NCBI GenBank assembly: GCA_038229295.1
Contig: JBBROO010000007.1
Location: forward strand, 1 to 64,000
Origin: JAJPGZ01 sp038229295
GTDB lineage: Bacteria; Verrucomicrobiota; Verrucomicrobiia; Chthoniobacterales; UBA10450
DNA: 64,000 bases
Direction of reading: 5' to 3'
The notes beneath the pieces were generated by a model that was given only the letters and a program-made list of their open reading frames with translations, was not told the origin of the DNA and made no database searches. The translations under genes were made by a program, and so were the position numbers. This document shows, piece after piece, positions 18,134 to 27,192 of the stretch. Numbering within the stretch: position 1 is the first letter of the stretch; every line of letters begins with the position of its first letter.

Positions 18134-18163
18134 ACGTCGGCATCCCTAACGAGATGCCGACGT
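18134..18163 (-). terminator. Intrinsic terminator whose loop is exactly CCTAACGA
   Basis: An 11-bp perfect stem (ACGTCGGCATC, 18134-18144, with GATGCCGACGT, 18153-18163) encloses the 8-base loop CCTAACGA (18145-18152). On the minus strand the stem is followed by TTTT, as expected for a Rho-independent terminator, about 38 bases after the stop of the gene at 18201. Confidence 0.8.
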
Positions 18164-18200
18164 AATTTGCGAAATATTTCTGCGTTAGATCGACAATCCC

Positions 18201-20204
18201 TTACGGACCGTGAACCCGCCCCAGCAGAAAGTTGACTCGGAGAGTGACTTGATCGCTATCCAGATCGACGCGCGTTGATCCGGTGGTGAGCGGTCCGCGA
18301 CGACCTGCAAAACGAAATGTTTGGTCGCCGAAACCGTTATGCCGATAATCCAGACCCACGCTGACGATGTTGGTCATGGCCCATTCGGCACCACCACCGC
18401 CGGTCCAACCGGTCAGTATCTCCTGATCGTCCGATGCGCTGATGTCTTTGACTGTGGCAACGAACGCGGTAGGATCGGCACGATCGACGCCGGTAAGGAA
18501 AAAATCTGTCACAGCGATATCCCTTGACCGTACTCTGAGATCGGTGAAGGCGACGCCGCCAGTCACATAAAGCAGCACACGTCCGTTGGCGTATCCCAGT
18601 CGACCCCGCGCTGATCCAGTCCAGGTCGATTCTACGTCGCGCGTGGTAAGAAAGTTCGTTTCGGTGTCGAGATCGGAGCCTTGACCAGTAGAAGTGATTG
18701 ATGAGAATTGTGTTGGGGCCGCAAAGTGCGTCCTCACGCCTCCCGATTGACCATTGAAATCGCCTTCCACGCCGGCCACGAAATGGCCGAATTGATACTG
18801 GTACCCGAGTTGTCCACCCGCGGTGAGTGAATGATCAGATTGGCTGTCAAAGCCCGGCGTTCCGAATCTGAGGACATCAACGCCCGTATCATATGAAGTG
18901 AAGCCGACAGCTTCGTTTCCCTGCGCGCCAAGATCGACATCGGTATTGTAAGAGCCGAAGTCGTAATCGGTCCAGGCACCGCCAACGTTGCCGCCCAAGT
19001 AGAAGCCGGTCCAACTGAATGGCTCCTCCTGTTTCACCATCATGGGTTGATCCTTGGCCGACATTCTCTCTTTGCCATCCGTCGCCCTGTGGTAAGCGAC
19101 GTCCATATTCCCGTCGGCGGCTGCCCATTTGTCCCCTTCACCGGTCGAAGCGTAGCTATGATGACCGAACATGTGCGACAGGAGAATGTTCATTCTGAAA
19201 GTAACCTGGTCGCTATCCAAACTTACATTGCTGGAACGAGCGAAGATTGGGCCAGGGCCGCCGATTCCGTTGGCGAAGCCATTTCTGCGGTTTCGGTTTC
19301 CGGAATCAAAATTCCCATCGCCAAAATCGTTGTGCCGATATTCCAACCCGAAGCTGACCGTGTCGGACACGGCCAACTCGACACCTCCCCCGGCCGTCCA
19401 GCCGGCCCGCGTGTCGTCCTCCCTGGAGATACGGGAGTTGGTTTGATTAAGAATGAATACTGTCCCCGGCGGACCTACTGGTGCAGTCCTGGTAATCTGC
19501 GGAGACCGAATTGCAGGCGCAATCGTACCCGGCGGCGGAACAAAAAAATTGGTGCTGGCCGACTCGTTCGCCCAGACATTCACGTCCGCCCAGGTGATGC
19601 CACCCGTTCCGTAAAATAGAAGACGGCCGGTCGCGTATCCCACCCGCCCACGTAGCGAGCCAACCCAATTCGTTTGCATGGTTCGGATCGAATTGAAGTC
19701 AGTAATGGCAGTCGTATCCGTACCGTTAAATGTGAACGTAGTCGTAGCCGTGTCCCTGAAATCGTTGATGACCGTGGTCGATGTGCGATCGAAGTCTCCC
19801 TCGATACCAAAAACGAAATGGCCAGCTTGGAAATTAAATCCGACCTGCCCGCCGCCGATAGGCGCCCCGTCTTTTTCTCCACGACGCGGAAGCGTGAACG
19901 TGGCGAGAGTGTCCCCGGTGCGAGCGTCAGTGGTTCCTTCAAAAAAGCGACGCTGTTGCTCAACGTCGACAAACACGTCGGAACTGTCCGTGTCATAATG
20001 GGACAAAATCCCACCCAAATTTCCGCCGATGTAAAAACCGGTCCAATTAAAAGGTTCGGGCGCCGGCGCTACTGCCACGTTTTTATCAACTCTTTCCACC
20101 CCCGCCTGCGTTCTCGCCGCGCAAGCGAACAGAAGGGCGCCAAAAAGGGCGCCTACTAGCATAAAGGATCGTGCCGAAATATGGTTTCTCGTATTTGTGT
20201 TCAT
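18201..20204 (-). CDS. Outer-membrane protein with two tandem beta-barrel domains (copy 2)
   Basis: The 667-residue paralogue of the gene at 16136 starts at ATG 20204 (MNTNTRNHISARSFMLVGAL, signal peptide to about residue 40). Two barrel domains follow, with leads KNVAVAPAPEPFNWTGFYIG and QEEPFSWTGFYLGGN. Their ends are SDQVTFRMNILLSHMFG and SDQVTLRVNFLLGRVHGP. Each has the EYRHNDFGD-type turn (GLEYRHNDFGDGNF, GLDYRHNGFGDQTF). It is expected in the outer membrane; pore or adhesion function is not known. A single AAGATCGACA copy (18930) is present in 4 kb covering both genes. A terminator follows at 18134. Confidence 0.85.
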   Translation of the reverse strand: MNTNTRNHISARSFMLVGALFGALLFACAARTQAGVERVDKNVAVAPAPEPFNWTGFYIGGNLGGILSHYDTDSSDVFVDVEQQRRFFEGTTDARTGDTLATFTLPRRGEKDGAPIGGGQVGFNFQAGHFVFGIEGDFDRTSTTVINDFRDTATTTFTFNGTDTTAITDFNSIRTMQTNWVGSLRGRVGYATGRLLFYGTGGITWADVNVWANESASTNFFVPPPGTIAPAIRSPQITRTAPVGPPGTVFILNQTNSRISREDDTRAGWTAGGGVELAVSDTVSFGLEYRHNDFGDGNFDSGNRNRRNGFANGIGGPGPIFARSSNVSLDSDQVTFRMNILLSHMFGHHSYASTGEGDKWAAADGNMDVAYHRATDGKERMSAKDQPMMVKQEEPFSWTGFYLGGNVGGAWTDYDFGSYNTDVDLGAQGNEAVGFTSYDTGVDVLRFGTPGFDSQSDHSLTAGGQLGYQYQFGHFVAGVEGDFNGQSGGVRTHFAAPTQFSSITSTGQGSDLDTETNFLTTRDVESTWTGSARGRLGYANGRVLLYVTGGVAFTDLRVRSRDIAVTDFFLTGVDRADPTAFVATVKDISASDDQEILTGWTGGGGAEWAMTNIVSVGLDYRHNGFGDQTFRFAGRRGPLTTGSTRVDLDSDQVTLRVNFLLGRVHGP

Positions 20205-20316
20205 CGTTGGATCGAGCATTTGCCACAAACCCTATGGGCTGCCAAGTAAAAAAATTAACTTTTTTTGAACGGGCACGGTGGGTCGATTGTCAGGCGCGAC
20301 GGTATGGTTGGGCAAA

Positions 20317-21723
20317 CTACCGGTTTACGATGTGAAGCGCGCGCTTCTCCACCGCCAATGCCGCTTCCTTCACCGCTTCGCTTAACGTTGGATGGGAATG
20401 ACACGTCCGCCCGAGATCTTCCGAGCTTCCGCCAAATTCCATCACCGATGCCGCTTCCGCGATCAACTCCGACGCGCCGTGTTGCAAAATGTGCGCGCCG
20501 AGAATTCGGTCCGTCTTCGCGTCCGCCACGAATTTGACCATTCCATCGACATCTTCATTCGCCAATGCGCGGCCATTTGCCCGAAACGGAAATTTGCCGA
20601 CGCGATAATCGATTTGTTTTTCCTTCGCCTGCTCTTCCGTTAGGCCAACGCCCGCCAATTCCGGATTCGTGTAAATGATTCCCGGAATCACGTCGTAATT
20701 CACGTGGCCGGATTTGCCGGCGAGAATCTCCACGCACGCGATCCCCTCCTCCTCCGCTTTGTGCGCGAGCATCGGTCCCGCCACCACATCGCCGATCGCG
20801 TAAATCCCTTCCACGTTTGTGCGAAAGTGATTGTCGATCTTAACGCGCTTCTTTTCATCGAGTTCAACGCCCGCCTTCTCCGCGCCGACTCCGTCCGAGA
20901 ACGGTTTGCGCCCGACCGAAACCAAAACTTTGTCCGCCTCAAATTTCAGTTCCTCCTTCCCTTTTGTCGCCGTCGCCGTCGCGCGTCCATTGTCGATCTT
21001 CACCGCGGTCACTTTGGTTTCGAGATGAAACTTCATTCCTTGCGCGGTGAGCGAACGCTGCAAAAGATTCGACAGCTCAAGATCGAATCCGATCGCGATC
21101 CGCGGCAAAAACTCCAGCACCGTTACTTCCGATCCGAGCCGCGCCCAAACCGAACCAAGTTCCAATCCAATCGCGCCCGCGCCGATGACGAGAAGTTTCG
21201 CGGGCGCTTCCGTAAAACAAAGTGCTTCCGTGCTGCTAACAATTGTTTGCCCGTTGAACTTCGCAAACGGCAACTCAACCGGCACGCTGCCCGTCGCGAT
21301 GACGATGTTCTTGGTTTCGATCTCCTGCGTTTCGCCAGCCGAAGATTTCACCGAAACTTTTCCCGCCGCCGTGATCGTGCCGAGCCCTTCGAACGTCGTC
21401 ACCTTGTTCGTCTTCATCAACGCGCGCACACCGCCGGTCAGCGTCTTCACCACCTTGTCCTTCCGCTGCAGCATCTTCGTAAGATCGACATGGACATTGT
21501 CGATCACGATCCCGTGCTTCACCGCCTCCTTTTGCGCGAACACAAAATGATCGCTCGAAGTCAGCAGCGCCTTACTCGGAATGCATCCGATGTTGAGACA
21601 AGTCCCTCCGAGCTCTTTGTCCTTTTCAACAATCGCCGTCTTCAATCCGAGCTGACCCGCGCGAATGGCCGCGACATATCCGCCCGGCCCCGAACCGATG
21701 ATGACGACATCAAACTTATCCAT
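20317..21723 (-). CDS. lpdA: Dihydrolipoyl dehydrogenase (E3)
   Basis: The 468-residue flavoprotein has the FAD-binding start VVIIGSGPGGYVAAIRAGQL and the redox disulfide GGTCLNIGCIPSKALL. It also has the NAD-binding motif VIGAGAIGLELGSVWARLG and the C-terminal HAHILQHG-like dimer region (GAHILQHGASELIAEAA, CHSHPTLSEAVKEA). It reoxidises lipoyl groups of the 2-oxoglutarate (and perhaps pyruvate) dehydrogenase complex. It starts one base after the sucB stop, so sucA-sucB-lpdA read as one minus-strand operon. Three AAGATCGACA copies are present. Confidence 0.96.
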   Translation of the reverse strand: MDKFDVVIIGSGPGGYVAAIRAGQLGLKTAIVEKDKELGGTCLNIGCIPSKALLTSSDHFVFAQKEAVKHGIVIDNVHVDLTKMLQRKDKVVKTLTGGVRALMKTNKVTTFEGLGTITAAGKVSVKSSAGETQEIETKNIVIATGSVPVELPFAKFNGQTIVSSTEALCFTEAPAKLLVIGAGAIGLELGSVWARLGSEVTVLEFLPRIAIGFDLELSNLLQRSLTAQGMKFHLETKVTAVKIDNGRATATATKGKEELKFEADKVLVSVGRKPFSDGVGAEKAGVELDEKKRVKIDNHFRTNVEGIYAIGDVVAGPMLAHKAEEEGIACVEILAGKSGHVNYDVIPGIIYTNPELAGVGLTEEQAKEKQIDYRVGKFPFRANGRALANEDVDGMVKFVADAKTDRILGAHILQHGASELIAEAASVMEFGGSSEDLGRTCHSHPTLSEAVKEAALAVEKRALHIVNR

Positions 21724-21724
21724 C

Positions 21725-22927
21725 TCAAAAATCGAGCTGCATCTTCTTCGGGTCTTCGATGCACTCTTTCACTTTCACCAAAAACGTGACCGCTTCTTTC
21801 CCATCAACCGCGCGATGATCATAGCTCAATGCCAGATACATCATCGGACGGATGTCGATCTTGCCCTCAATCGCGATCGGCCGCGGCATGATTTTATGCA
21901 TGCCGAGAATGCCGCTCTGAGGCGGATTCAAAATCGGTGTACTTAATAGAGAGCCGTACACGCCGCCGTTCGAAATGGTGAACGTTCCGCCGGTCAGATC
22001 CTCGATCTTCATTTTGCCTTCACGCGCCTTGACCGCGTAATCAGCGATATCGCGCTCGAGATCGGCGAAAGATTTTTTATCGGCATCGCGCACGATTGGA
22101 ACGATGAGCCCGCGCTCTGTCCCAACTGCGACTCCGATGTCGAAAAAATTATTCTGGATGAAATCGTCGTCCTCGATGCGGCCGTTGATCGACGGCACCG
22201 CTTTCAATCCTTCCACCGTCGCCTTGATGAAGAACGACATGAAGCCGAGTTTGAGTCCGTTCTTTTTCGTGAATGCGTCTTGTGAATCGGCGCGCAGTTT
22301 TTGCACGGCGCTCATATCGCATTCGTTGAAGGTGGTGAGAATCGCGGCGTTGTGCTGCGCCATGACCAACTGCGCTGCGATCTTCCGCCGGAGCGGCGAC
22401 ATTTTCTTCCGCGTGACGCGACCGTCTTGTGATTGCTCGGCACGCCGTGGCTCAGCGGAGGCGGCTCGATCTTGTACCTTGTCGATCTTCTCTTCGGGCG
22501 CGTTGACCGCCGCGAGCACATCGCCCTTCGTTAGGCGTCCGCCCTTTCCACTTCCGGAAATCTTTTCGGTCTCGAGTTTTTCTTCATCGACAATCCGTCG
22601 AACCGCCGGCGATTGCGCTGTAGCCGCTGCCGTTGGCTGCGGCCCGCGGTCAGCGACCGCGGCTACAGATGATTTCTCCGCGGGGGCTGATTTGGAATCA
22701 TCGATCGTTGCCACCACTTCGCCGATCTTCACTTCCTGACCCTCCGGAACGTTCGTCTCCAGCACGCCCGCTTTCTCCGCCACGATCTCGGTCGAAACCT
22801 TATCCGTCTCCAAAGTGAAGAGCGCATCCCCCGCGTTCACAAATTCGCCCGACTTTTTGTGCCAGACCGAAACGACTCCGCTGGAAATCGATTCGCCGAC
22901 CGCCGGGATTTTTACTTCGATGCTCAT
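21725..22927 (-). CDS. sucB: Dihydrolipoyl succinyltransferase, E2 of 2-oxoglutarate dehydrogenase
   Basis: The 400-residue protein has an N-terminal lipoyl domain (LETDKVSTEIVAEKAG, lipoyl Lys in TDKVS), a peripheral-subunit-binding domain (SPAVRRIVDEEKLETEKISG, then GRLTKGDVLAAV) and the acyltransferase core. The core ends LALSYDHRAVDGKEAVTFLV with the catalytic His and Asp. Starting Met 22927 matches the family opening MSIEVKIPAVGESISSG. The linker between the first two domains contains ADRGPQPTAAATAQ, which is encoded by a palindromic repeat (22618-22668). The complex makes succinyl-CoA in the TCA cycle. Confidence 0.95.
   Translation of the reverse strand: MSIEVKIPAVGESISSGVVSVWHKKSGEFVNAGDALFTLETDKVSTEIVAEKAGVLETNVPEGQEVKIGEVVATIDDSKSAPAEKSSVAAVADRGPQPTAAATAQSPAVRRIVDEEKLETEKISGSGKGGRLTKGDVLAAVNAPEEKIDKVQDRAASAEPRRAEQSQDGRVTRKKMSPLRRKIAAQLVMAQHNAAILTTFNECDMSAVQKLRADSQDAFTKKNGLKLGFMSFFIKATVEGLKAVPSINGRIEDDDFIQNNFFDIGVAVGTERGLIVPIVRDADKKSFADLERDIADYAVKAREGKMKIEDLTGGTFTISNGGVYGSLLSTPILNPPQSGILGMHKIMPRPIAIEGKIDIRPMMYLALSYDHRAVDGKEAVTFLVKVKECIEDPKKMQLDF
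22618..22668. repeat. Palindromic CTGTAGCCGC element inside the sucB linker
   Basis: The 51-bp element has inverted ends CTGTAGCCGC and GCGGCTACAG, and an inner hairpin CCGCGGTC-AGC-GACCGCGG. It is read in frame as Ala/Pro-rich residues of the flexible linker, a place where an insertion is harmless. It is of the same type as the elements in thrS and at 25940. Confidence 0.75.
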
Positions 22928-23012
22928 TCCTAATTCGAGGGTCGCGGTCGATCCACATTTCGTCAAAACGAAACTTAAGCTTCATCGATGCGCTCGCGCG
23001 CAAATCTTTTCT

Positions 23013-23154
23013 GGGGAGCGCTGGCTGCCAGCCTGCAATCGCCGGCAGCCTGCCGGCGACACGAGAGACGACGACGACGCGCTTGATGAAACGATTACTC
23101 AAGAAAGTTTTCGGCAGGCTGCCGAAAACAACAGGCTGGCAGCCTGTGCTCCCC
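23013..23154. repeat. Palindromic GGCTGCCAGCCTG element between sucA and sucB
   Basis: The ends are inverted (GGGGAGC and GGCTGCCAGCCTG on the left, CAGGCTGGCAGCC and GCTCCCC on the right). Two inner hairpins are seen: GCCGGCAG-CTGCCGGC and TTTTCGGCAG-CTGCCGAAAA. It fills most of the sucA-sucB gap (22928-23167) and would be transcribed with the operon. Confidence 0.7.
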
Positions 23155-23167
23155 AGACCGCTTCGCG

Positions 23168-25900
23168 CTATATAGAGAACGCTTCCGCGATGAGCGCGGC
23201 TTGCTCGCTTTTATGCCGCGCGAGCGAGCCGACCGCCGGACTGGCGCTCGCGTCGCGCCCCGCGTAAGCGACTTCGCGTTTGCACAATTTGCGCAGGCGC
23301 GGCTCCATGAATGTCCACGCGCCCATGTTTTGCGATTCTTCCTGGCACCAAACGATTTTCGCCGTGCTTGGAAATGGTTTTAGCAACGCTTTCAGTTTCG
23401 TTTCGGCCAGCGGGTAGAGTTGTTCGACGCGAATGATGGCCGCGTTGTCGATCTTGCGCTCGTCGCGGTGCTTGAGCAGATCGTAGTAAACTTTGCCCGA
23501 GCAAAAGATGACGCGCTTGGTCGTCTTGGCCGATCCAACTTTCGGCGCCGGCAAAATTTCTTCGAAGCGCCCGTTCAGGAAATCTTCCGCCGGCGACGAA
23601 GCAAACTCCGCCCGCAACAAACTTTTCGGCGTCATAATAATAAGAGGCTTGATGAAATCGCGTTTCATCTGCCGGCGCAGCACGTGGAAATATTGCGCCG
23701 CCGTCGTGACGTTGCAGACCTGGATGTTGTCTTCGGCGCACGCTTGCAGAAAGCGTGCGAGTCGCGCGCTGGAATGCTCCGGTCCCTGGCCCTCGTAACC
23801 GTGCGGCAGAAGCAACACGATCCCGCTCGGCCGTTGCCATTTCGATTCCGCCGAGACGATGAATTGATCGATGATGGTCTGCGCGCCATTCGCAAAATCA
23901 CCGAACTGCGCTTCCCACAGACAAAGCATCTTGGGGTAGTCTAACGAGTAGCCATAATCGAATCCGAGCACGGCTGCTTCCGAAAGCAGGCTGTTATAAA
24001 TGCAAATGCGTTCTTGTTTCTCGGCCATGTGCATGAGCGGCACATACGGCGCGCCCGTTTTCGCATCGTAAAGAATCGAGTGTCGCGTGCTGAAAGTTCC
24101 GCGCGAACTGTCCTGCCCCGACAATCGAACCGGAATTCCCTCGAGCATGAGCGAACCGAACGCGAGCAGCTCCGCGTAATGCCACTCATACGGCCCGCCG
24201 TTTTCGAAAACTTTTCGCCGATGATCGACCACGATGCGTTTGATCTTCGGCTGAATGTTGAAACCTTCCGGCACACGCGTGAGCGCATCGACAATCGTCT
24301 TCAGTGTCTTCTCGCTGATCGCTGTTGAAACCGGTGAGCTGGTGTATTCCGGCTGAAAGACGGCGGTCGATTCTTTGAATTTCGCCTGATCGCTCGCTTT
24401 CTTTTTCTCCAGCGCTTTGACTTCGTCTTGCGTCATGTCGAGCCGCAGATCGAATTCGATTTCGAGTGAAGCCGCGTCGTCCAGCGTAAGCGTGCCGGCC
24501 TCGAGCAGTTCGGCTTTGTAGCGCTGCGCCGTCGAAGGTTGCTTGTCGATCTTCGCGTAAAGGTGCGGCTGCGTGAAGGCCGGCTCGTCGCCTTCGTTAT
24601 GCCCGTAACGGCGATAGCAATACATGTCGATGACAACGTCGCGTCCAAATTCCTGGCGAAAATCGAGCGCCAGTTGACTAACGAACATGACCGCGAGTGG
24701 ATCGTCGCCGTTCACATGGAAAATCGGAACCTCGATCATCTTGGCGATGTCCGTCGCGTACATGGACGAGCGCGCATCTTCCGGCAACGTGGTGAAACCA
24801 ATCTGATTATTGACCACGACGTGCACGGTGCCGCCGGTTCCGTAACCGTGCAGTTGCGACATGTTCAGCGTTTCGGCGACGATCCCCTGCCCCGCGAACG
24901 CCGCATCGCCGTGAATGAGTAACGGCAAAACTTTATGTCGATGTTCCGTGTCGCCGCGAATGCGTTGCCGCGCCCGCGCCGTCCCTTCCACGATCGGATC
25001 GACCGCTTCGAGATGACTCGGATTGGCCGAGAGGCGAATCTCCACTTGCGCGCCCGACGAAAGTTTCCGCACCGTCTTGTAACCGAGATGATATTTCACG
25101 TCGCCGTCGCCCGCGACCAACTCCGGAATATAATTCTCGGTGAACTCGGTGAAGATAACCTTGAGCGATTTACGCAAAAAATTCGCGAGCACATTGAGCC
25201 GACCGCGGTGCGTCATGCCCATGCAAATTTCCTCTACGCCCACGCTCGGAGATTTCTGCAGGATGGTGTCGAGAATCACCATGAGCGATTCCGCGCCTTG
25301 CAACGAAAAGCGTTTTTGCCCGACGTAACGCGTGTGCAGAAAAATCTCGAACGACTCCGCTTCGAGCAGAGCGCGCAAAAGCGCGATCTGCACATTGCGC
25401 GATGTCGCACTTTTTTCCGGCCGCGACTCCAGCCGATGCCGCACCCAATTCCGAATGCGCGTGTTCTGGATATGCTGAAACTCCGCGCCGATCGAGCCCG
25501 CGTAAATTTTTTCCATTAGCGCGATCATCTCGCGCAGTTTCATTTCGCGATTGTCCGCGAAAAATTTTGACGACACGCGAAGATCGAGATCCTTCTCGCT
25601 GAATCCGAGCTCGCGCAGCGTGAGCAACGGATTCTCCGGCCGCTTCTCCGCCAGCGGATTTACCCGCGCGATGGTGTGGCCAAGCGTGCGATACGCGTAA
25701 ACCAAACCGTCGATCCGCGTCTGCAGCGGATTCTCGCGCTGTTTCGGGGCCGCGCCATTTTTCAGCGGCAAATTTCCCAGTTCGAATCCTTCGAAAAAGG
25801 CCGACCAGCTCGGATCGACCGCGCGCGGGTCCTTCTGCCAACGCTGATAATTTTCCTCGATCAAATCGAGATTTGCGCGCGTCGAGATGGAAGTTCCCAT
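23168..25900 (-). CDS. sucA: 2-oxoglutarate dehydrogenase E1 component
   Basis: The 910-residue thiamine-diphosphate enzyme opens with the family N-terminus (SISTRANLDLIEENYQRWQK, then DPSWSAFFEGFELG). It contains GMTHRGRLNVLANFLRKSL, HLGYKTVRKL, NPSHLEAVDPIVEG and the ThDP-binding GDAAFAGQGIVAETLNMSQL. It later has GQDSSRGTFSTRHSILYDAK and ends with CQEESQNMGAWTFMEPRLRK. It decarboxylates 2-oxoglutarate and passes succinyl to SucB. The start codon ATG overlaps the end of a TTAGATCGACA variant repeat (25900-25908). Length and order are normal for the family. Confidence 0.96.
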   Translation of the reverse strand: MGTSISTRANLDLIEENYQRWQKDPRAVDPSWSAFFEGFELGNLPLKNGAAPKQRENPLQTRIDGLVYAYRTLGHTIARVNPLAEKRPENPLLTLRELGFSEKDLDLRVSSKFFADNREMKLREMIALMEKIYAGSIGAEFQHIQNTRIRNWVRHRLESRPEKSATSRNVQIALLRALLEAESFEIFLHTRYVGQKRFSLQGAESLMVILDTILQKSPSVGVEEICMGMTHRGRLNVLANFLRKSLKVIFTEFTENYIPELVAGDGDVKYHLGYKTVRKLSSGAQVEIRLSANPSHLEAVDPIVEGTARARQRIRGDTEHRHKVLPLLIHGDAAFAGQGIVAETLNMSQLHGYGTGGTVHVVVNNQIGFTTLPEDARSSMYATDIAKMIEVPIFHVNGDDPLAVMFVSQLALDFRQEFGRDVVIDMYCYRRYGHNEGDEPAFTQPHLYAKIDKQPSTAQRYKAELLEAGTLTLDDAASLEIEFDLRLDMTQDEVKALEKKKASDQAKFKESTAVFQPEYTSSPVSTAISEKTLKTIVDALTRVPEGFNIQPKIKRIVVDHRRKVFENGGPYEWHYAELLAFGSLMLEGIPVRLSGQDSSRGTFSTRHSILYDAKTGAPYVPLMHMAEKQERICIYNSLLSEAAVLGFDYGYSLDYPKMLCLWEAQFGDFANGAQTIIDQFIVSAESKWQRPSGIVLLLPHGYEGQGPEHSSARLARFLQACAEDNIQVCNVTTAAQYFHVLRRQMKRDFIKPLIIMTPKSLLRAEFASSPAEDFLNGRFEEILPAPKVGSAKTTKRVIFCSGKVYYDLLKHRDERKIDNAAIIRVEQLYPLAETKLKALLKPFPSTAKIVWCQEESQNMGAWTFMEPRLRKLCKREVAYAGRDASASPAVGSLARHKSEQAALIAEAFSI

Positions 25901-25939
25901 GTCGATCTAATGTGCAATCGATACGTCGCGCAGCAAGTG

Positions 25940-26003
25940 CTGTAGTGGCGCGCGTGTCGCGCGCAATCATCAAAACCCGCAGCCGACACGGCTGCCTCTA
26001 CAG
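25940..26003. repeat. Palindromic CTGTAG/CTACAG element upstream of degQ
   Basis: The element begins CTGTAG and ends CTACAG. Inside are hairpins GCGCGCG-TGT-CGCGCGC and GCAGCCG-ACA-CGGCTGC. It lies in the divergent gap between sucA and degQ, where promoters of both genes should also lie. Confidence 0.7.
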
Positions 26004-26055
26004 TCGTCGCGGGCAAGTTGACAGTGCGTCGCGTGCTTCGTTACTTGCACCGCAA

Positions 26056-27186
26056 ATGCGCCTACGACTTCTCGCGATGCTGCTCTTGCTCGCAAGATCG
26101 ACATCGTTATTTGGGCAGGCCAACCCGGCGGAAGAACCGTCAGTGCTCGCGGTCGCGAAAGTTTTGCCCGCGGTCGTTAACATCAACACCGAGCGCGTCG
26201 TTAGGCGGACAGTGCGCGATCCATTCGATGAATTTTATTCGCAATTCTTCGGCAACTATCGCAGCCGTCCGCGCGAAATTCGCCAGACGCTGCAAAGCCT
26301 CGGCTCAGGTTTCATTGTCGATCCTACGGGATATATCGTGACGAACCAGCACGTGGTCGAGCGCGCGGCGGATTTAAAAATCCAAGTCGTCACCAACGAC
26401 GAGAAAACTTACAACGCCCATTACATCACCGGCGATGAGAAGAAGGACCTCGCCTTCATCAAGGTCGACGGGAAAACAGATTTTCCTTTCATCGATCTCA
26501 ATAGCGTTTCGCCGAGTTTGCTCGGCCAAACTGTCATCGTGGTCGGGAATGCGGTCGGCTACGGCAGCTCGATCAGCCGCGGAGTTTTGAGCGCGATGCG
26601 GCGCGACATCACCATCGACAACATCGAATACAAAAATTTAATTCAGACCGATGCGGCGATTAATCCGGGAAACAGCGGCGGGCCCATGATCGATCTTTCG
26701 GGACGACTTGTCGGTGTCGCCTCAGCGAAGATGGCATTCACTCCGCAAGGTGTGCCGACACAAGGACTCGGTTTCGCCATTCCGGCCGACATGGTGCGCG
26801 ATACTGTCGCTGAATTTCGCAAGACCGCGCAAAAGAAACCGCAAGATCGACAAGTACAACCGGCAAGATCGACATCGAACGCCGAGCGATTGTTCGGAAT
26901 GCAGTTGCAGGATTTAACTCAGGAACTAACGGACGCGCTCGGATACACGCCAGGCCACGGCGTGCTCGTTAGCGGAGTGGAACCGGACGGTCCGGCGGAG
27001 CAGGCCGGGATCGAGCGCGGCCTCGTGATTTATCGCATCGGAAAATACGATGTGAATTCGGTCAAACAGGTGGAAGGTCTGCTCAGTCGCGCGAGCAGCG
27101 GAACGAGTGTCGATTTCTCGGTTGGTGTGATGCGCGTCGGCGGCGGCGGTCAACGGATCGAGAGTGTGACGCTGGCGGCACGATGA
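26056..27186 (+). CDS. DegQ/HtrA-family periplasmic serine protease
   Basis: The 376-residue protein has a signal peptide (MRLRLLAMLLLLARSTSLFG) and a trypsin-like domain with His (YIVTNQHVVERA), Asp (DEKKDLAFIKVD) and Ser (NPGNSGGPMIDLSGRL). One PDZ domain follows (HGVLVSGVEPDGPAEQAGIE). It degrades or refolds damaged envelope proteins. A second PDZ domain, found in DegP/DegQ, is not seen, so it is closer to DegS-like or short HtrA forms. The repeat at 26094 writes Arg-Ser-Thr-Ser inside the signal peptide, and two more copies (26843, 26865) write the linker before the PDZ domain. Confidence 0.92.
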   Translation: MRLRLLAMLLLLARSTSLFGQANPAEEPSVLAVAKVLPAVVNINTERVVRRTVRDPFDEFYSQFFGNYRSRPREIRQTLQSLGSGFIVDPTGYIVTNQHVVERAADLKIQVVTNDEKTYNAHYITGDEKKDLAFIKVDGKTDFPFIDLNSVSPSLLGQTVIVVGNAVGYGSSISRGVLSAMRRDITIDNIEYKNLIQTDAAINPGNSGGPMIDLSGRLVGVASAKMAFTPQGVPTQGLGFAIPADMVRDTVAEFRKTAQKKPQDRQVQPARSTSNAERLFGMQLQDLTQELTDALGYTPGHGVLVSGVEPDGPAEQAGIERGLVIYRIGKYDVNSVKQVEGLLSRASSGTSVDFSVGVMRVGGGGQRIESVTLAAR

Positions 27187-27192
27187 GAAAAA

